DNA from: Tubulanus polymorphus
Lineage: Eukaryota > Nemertea > Palaeonemertea > Tubulaniformes > Tubulanidae
Assembly: GCF_964204645.1 (NCBI RefSeq)
Contig: NC_134027.1
Location: 10,652,485 to 10,716,484, forward strand
Length of the DNA stretch: 64,000 nt
Reading direction: 5' to 3'
Part shown: piece after piece, positions 61,138-64,000 of the stretch
How the letters are laid out: the number at the start of each line of letters is the position of its first letter
Position numbering within the stretch: the first letter of the stretch is position 1
Position numbers and translations under genes: made by a program
The notes under the pieces: model-generated
Databases searched by the model: none
What the model was told of the DNA's origin: nothing
Seen by the model: the letters and a program-made list of their open reading frames with translations, nothing else

Positions 61138-61671
61138 TTATTCTTTTAATTTTACTAGATAAAATCCATTCATTAAATTTATCATCGTATCCTTTATATT
61201 TCACCAAAGAATACTTTTTTCCTTTAAGAGTTTTTGTTTTCAATACTTTTTCTATTTTGTATTCTATTTCATCTGGATTTGGTACAAGTGATAATTCTTG
61301 TTCATAGAAATAACCTAATATTTCTTCATCTTTTAGATCTTCTAGTTTATAAACAAAAGGTTTAGTTAATATTATCTTTTTAATTTTAAATATTTCTTCA
61401 GTAAAATTAGGGGTATAACCTTTATAAAAGGTTTTTCTATATTTAGATTTTCTTGTTAAATAAGTTTTATCCATTTTCTTGTGGATTTGATATGTTGGTT
61501 GATTTTGTAACCATGATTTTAATTCACTATATTTTTTATCACCATGTGGGTGCCGTGCGGCACCATTTTCATTATCAGATTTAATTTATTCCATAATTCT
61601 GAAACGTTAGAATATGATACTTCACTTTCTGGGTTATAATATAAATCTCTTAAATATTGTTCTTTTTTCAT
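61130..61671 (-). pseudogene. Retroviral-type integrase remnant lacking the catalytic core
   Basis: ATG 61671 starts an N-terminal part (MKKEQYLRDLYYNPESEVSY). After a frameshift by the 39-bp cassette it continues ELKSWLQNQPTYQIH and then runs almost directly into the C-terminal part TRKSKYRKTFYKGYTPNFTE with the chromodomain-like end KGKKYSLVKYKGYDDKFNEW. The rve core with its D,D-35-E triad, normally between these parts, is absent, so about 150-200 codons have been deleted. N- and C-terminal layouts are those of Polinton/Maverick integrases. It cannot integrate. Confidence 0.8.
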
Positions 61672-61677
61672 CTTATT

Positions 61678-62047
61678 TTAATCCATTAATAATAATTTAG
61701 ATTTAGTTTCAATGGTTTTATGATTTGACTTATTTTCTGGTATAATAGGTTTATTATCATTGGAATCATCTTTATCATCAAATTTGAATTTTGATTTATA
61801 TATTACGCCGGATAATATAATAACTGTTACTAATCCAATTGTAATATATAATTTATAATTACTTCCAGCATTAGAAGAATCAGATGGATTATCATTCGAA
61901 TCAATATCAGATGAAGTCTGTGATTCATTTATATCAGTTAATTTCTTTTTCTTAGCTTTTTTTTAATTCTGCAGATCTTTTACCTAATTCTCTTGCCCAT
62001 TTAATTTGTTTTTCAGATCTAACCTTTTTCTTAACGCCATCACTCAT
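61678..62047 (-). pseudogene. Basic N-terminus, single-TM protein with homopolymer frameshift
   Basis: ATG 62047 (TAAATG context, overlapping the upstream stop) gives MSDGVKKKVRSEKQIKWARE.. and stops right after an A8 run. The other frame then continues: a Ser/Asp/Asn-rich linker, a TM helix (KLYITIGLVTVIILSGVIY) and an acidic tail ending KSKLLLMD. One base in the A-run explains the break. Basic leader plus TM suggests a virion membrane protein; function unknown. Confidence 0.6.
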
Positions 62048-62519
62048 TTATTTTAGTTAATTTTTGTTCTGATTCATTTTCGGTTTCGGCGTTAGGTTGT
62101 AGTACATCTGTTTCGTTCTTACCTGATTTATATTCCATAGGCTTGATGTTCGAAAATGTTATGACGTCAGTAGAAATTAATGTCATAACCGATCCTAATT
62201 GAAATGAAGCATATCCAACCCATTTTTGTAATTCAGTCATAACTAAGTCATTTTTCAAATCACTATATAATTTATTTTCATCATCAATTGGTATTAACTG
62301 GTTACATAACTTAGAATAACATTTGACAATACCATCTGAAATAGAATCATCTATTCGGGCTAATCTTGCTTCTTCATAAATCTTAAAATATTTTATTACT
62401 TTATCTGGTTTCATAGCATCTAATTCTTGAAAAGTTATTATTTTTCCCAAGAAATCCTTAGATTTCCCGCCAGCAATTAATAATTCAAGATGATGCATAA
62501 CAATATAAATAGTATTCAT
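62040..62519 (-). CDS. Alpha-helical virus-element protein, 159 aa
   Basis: Intact. The start is ATG 62519, or more likely the internal ATG at 62498 (MHHLELLIAGGKSKDFLGK). Blocks ITFQELDAMKPDKVIKYFKI, KCYSKLCNQLIPIDDENKLY and ASFQLGSVMTLISTDVITFS resemble a conserved family of invertebrate virus-like elements of unknown function. The C-terminal tail is acidic. It overlaps the genes on both sides. Confidence 0.55.
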   Translation of the reverse strand: MNTIYIVMHHLELLIAGGKSKDFLGKIITFQELDAMKPDKVIKYFKIYEEARLARIDDSISDGIVKCYSKLCNQLIPIDDENKLYSDLKNDLVMTELQKWVGYASFQLGSVMTLISTDVITFSNIKPMEYKSGKNETDVLQPNAETENESEQKLTKINE

Positions 62520-62640
62520 AATCTATATTACAATTAACTTGAATAGAATTAGAAACAACTGGATCCTTATTATCACTAATACCCAAATCATCTAATGTTT
62601 TTTCAATATCAATACTATTCTTACTCGATTTCTTTGACAT
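62485..62640 (-). CDS. Short acidic protein, 51 aa
   Basis: MSKKSSKNSIDIEKTLDDLG..ISDNKDPVV; ATG 62640 is preceded by ATATAA (TAAATG context). It overlaps the next gene by 35 bases in another frame. It may be complete, or a frameshifted leader of the next gene. Confidence 0.4.
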   Translation of the reverse strand: MSKKSSKNSIDIEKTLDDLGISDNKDPVVSNSIQVNCNIDYEYYLYCYASS

Positions 62641-62904
62641 TTATATTAGAGAAATTTAATAAGAAAAATATTATAAGTATTATAAAATGATACTAGATAG
62701 TTAAAGTTAAAGAATTCTAGTATTGACTACTGATACTAGCTATTTGAATTTAAAGAATTTCTATTTGAATCTATTCAAAATATAAAGTATTCTCTTTTTG
62801 AAAAGAAAATATTAAAAATATAATAGAATTCACTAGCTAGTTGAAGTTATTGTTTTTTAAATACTTTTTATTTAAATTTGGATTTAATATCTCACTACTA
62901 TTGT

Positions 62905-63159
62905 CTATCTATTAGGAGCAGTAATTATAACTGTCCAGATAAGTCCTTTCGGATCCTTGATATCAAATTCCTCAACGTATTGTTCATTATTTGGATCATT
63001 GTTTCATTGATCAATAAATTTCTTTGCCTTTGTTAACTGTTCTAAATATAACTGTAAATCTAGTTTATTAGATTTTATTTTATTTTCTTTCTTTTCAAGA
63101 GGTCTTAAATTTTCCAAATTCCAAATAAGTCTTTTATTGTATTCATCATTCCTTTCCAT
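62905..63159 (-). pseudogene. Small virus-element protein with nonsense codon
   Basis: From ATG 63159 (TATAAATG context) it reads MERNDEYNKRLIWNLENLRP.. LEQLTKAKKFIDQ, meets an in-frame TGA (codon 52), then continues FDIKDPKGLIWTVIITAPNR to a natural stop at 62905. A decayed duplicate of the region after the TGA is at about 63250-63297. Function unknown. Confidence 0.5.
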
Positions 63160-63359
63160 TTATAAATCAAATTTTTAATAAAATTGATTAATATTTTAGA
63201 ATCCTCTTCCATTTCTTCGACTAACGTCATCCTTTTTCATTCCTCGCTGCTTTCGATAAGTCATTTCGGATCCTCGATAATAAATCCTCAACTGAAAATC
63301 AATTCAACGAAACGACTGGTGGAAATATTATTTCATAAACACATATATTTATTATGTAA

Positions 63360-63567
63360 ATTTTAGCGATCGATAATAGAACAATGGGAACAATAGAAAA
63401 GCGGTCCAATCGGACCGGTTATTGCGCAATACACAGTTAACAGTAAACAATCAATACAGAACAACCGCCGCCATTAACAACGATCAATAATAGAACAATG
63501 GAGAACAATAGAAATGCGGTCCAATCGGACCGGTTATTGCGCAATACACAGTTAACAGTAAACAATA
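63360..63567. repeat. Direct repeat, about 85 bp x 2
   Basis: CGATC(G/A)ATAATAGAACAATG, GCGGTCCAATCGGACCGGTT and ATTGCGCAATACACAGTTAA occur at 63367-63450 and again at 63480-63566, 113 bp apart. Each contains the palindromes GGTCCAATCGGACC and TTGCGCAA. Confidence 0.9.
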
Positions 63568-63643
63568 CAATATTAAAACAGATATATACAATCGAGATTA
63601 CATTTTTTGATATCTATATTACAAAGATCTTCAGTGTTATGAT

Positions 63644-64000
63644 TTATAATTTTGTCCAGAATTCTTTAATTACTGGATTGTTTCCAATCATTTCTTCAAT
63701 TTCTGGTAAATATCCGACTACTTCACTTAATGCTAATCCTAATATTTTGAATTTTTCATATTTTATTAATCTACCTACTCTTCTCAGTTTTCTTTCAAAA
63801 CCGGCACTGATATCTCCACTCATTTTCTTAGTTTTCGATTCTTTGAGTCCCGACAGCAATTTAAGTCGCGTTGCTGGTAATTTTGGTAATTGTAGTTCGC
63901 GCGGTAATTGTTTATTATGTATTACATCAGTCAGAATTTTCACCATTTCTTGATGATAATCCAAATGTTCTTGTAATTTTGTGAAGTTTGTTCGTCAATT
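63644..64000 (-). CDS. Unrecognised basic/helical protein, probably partial
   Basis: Open on the minus strand from a stop at the very edge of the window to 63644. Blocks include LDYHQEMVKILTDVIHNKQL, RLKLLSGLKESKTKKMSGDI and RLIKYEKFKILGLALSEVVG. No ATG exists upstream of residue HQEM in the window, so the start may be that Met or beyond the edge. Codon use is less AT-biased than the genes at 47-52 kb. It could belong to the virus-like element or to a neighbouring repeat. Confidence 0.45.

Overview
The window is metazoan nuclear DNA from a repeat-rich genome, probably a marine invertebrate and perhaps a lophotrochozoan (inferred from gene content, not tested). Host genes are split by GT..AG introns. 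The last 22 kb or so is an AT-rich, decayed, integrated DNA-virus-like element of the Polinton/Maverick/adintovirus type that has itself been hit by other transposons.

Host part (1-41.7 kb). 1-240 is a zinc-finger fragment of transposon type on the minus strand. 809-8303 is a minus-strand TANGO6 (TMCO7/RTP1-like) gene with at least 13 recognisable exons. 10.1-11.0 kb and 16.0-17.65 kb are two copies of a small secreted beta-rich protein gene; the first is a broken copy. Between them lies a single-exon GT11 alpha-1,2-fucosyltransferase (11.8-12.9 kb). 18.8-20.8 kb holds a large foldback repeat next to a short MITE. 26.5-28.2 kb is a two-exon rolling-stone-like membrane protein gene. 30.3-34.1 kb and 37.5-41.6 kb are tandem copies of a type I receptor gene: signal peptide, Ser/Thr-rich ectodomain, one TM helix and a tyrosine-motif tail. 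The second copy is damaged. Several MITE families are scattered between the genes.

Virus-like part (about 41.8-64.0 kb). An 88-bp-arm hairpin marks the change from host to AT-rich DNA. Rightward genes are: type B DNA polymerase (frameshifted, its 3' part missing where a foldback repeat lies), a small replication-associated-type protein, a predicted penton/minor capsid protein, several small membrane or coiled-coil virion-type proteins, a predicted major capsid protein and a zinc-finger protein. Leftward genes are: small proteins, an integrase remnant that has N- and C-terminal parts but no catalytic core, and an A32/FtsK-type packaging ATPase. The two sets converge on an iteron-rich spacer at 60.2-60.5 kb. 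The polymerase, integrase and capsid genes are all broken, so this copy cannot act on its own, yet many virion genes are intact.

The major capsid gene is split by a 5.5-kb GC-richer tyrosine-recombinase retroelement (Ngaro/DIRS class) with RT-RNase H, YR, split direct repeats B1-A2-B2, a 63-bp satellite and an inverted A1-SGNH hydrolase arm. The arrangement is best explained by an internal inversion.

The most notable signals are: (1) a regular T-run, 9-10 nt, (A/G)TAA-ATG module before almost every virion gene, like a poxvirus-type late promoter; (2) a family of covarying hairpins with a shared AGCTGGGGC loop in the YR element; (3) the YR element's inverted architecture; (4) a 39-bp palindromic cassette shared by two virus genes.
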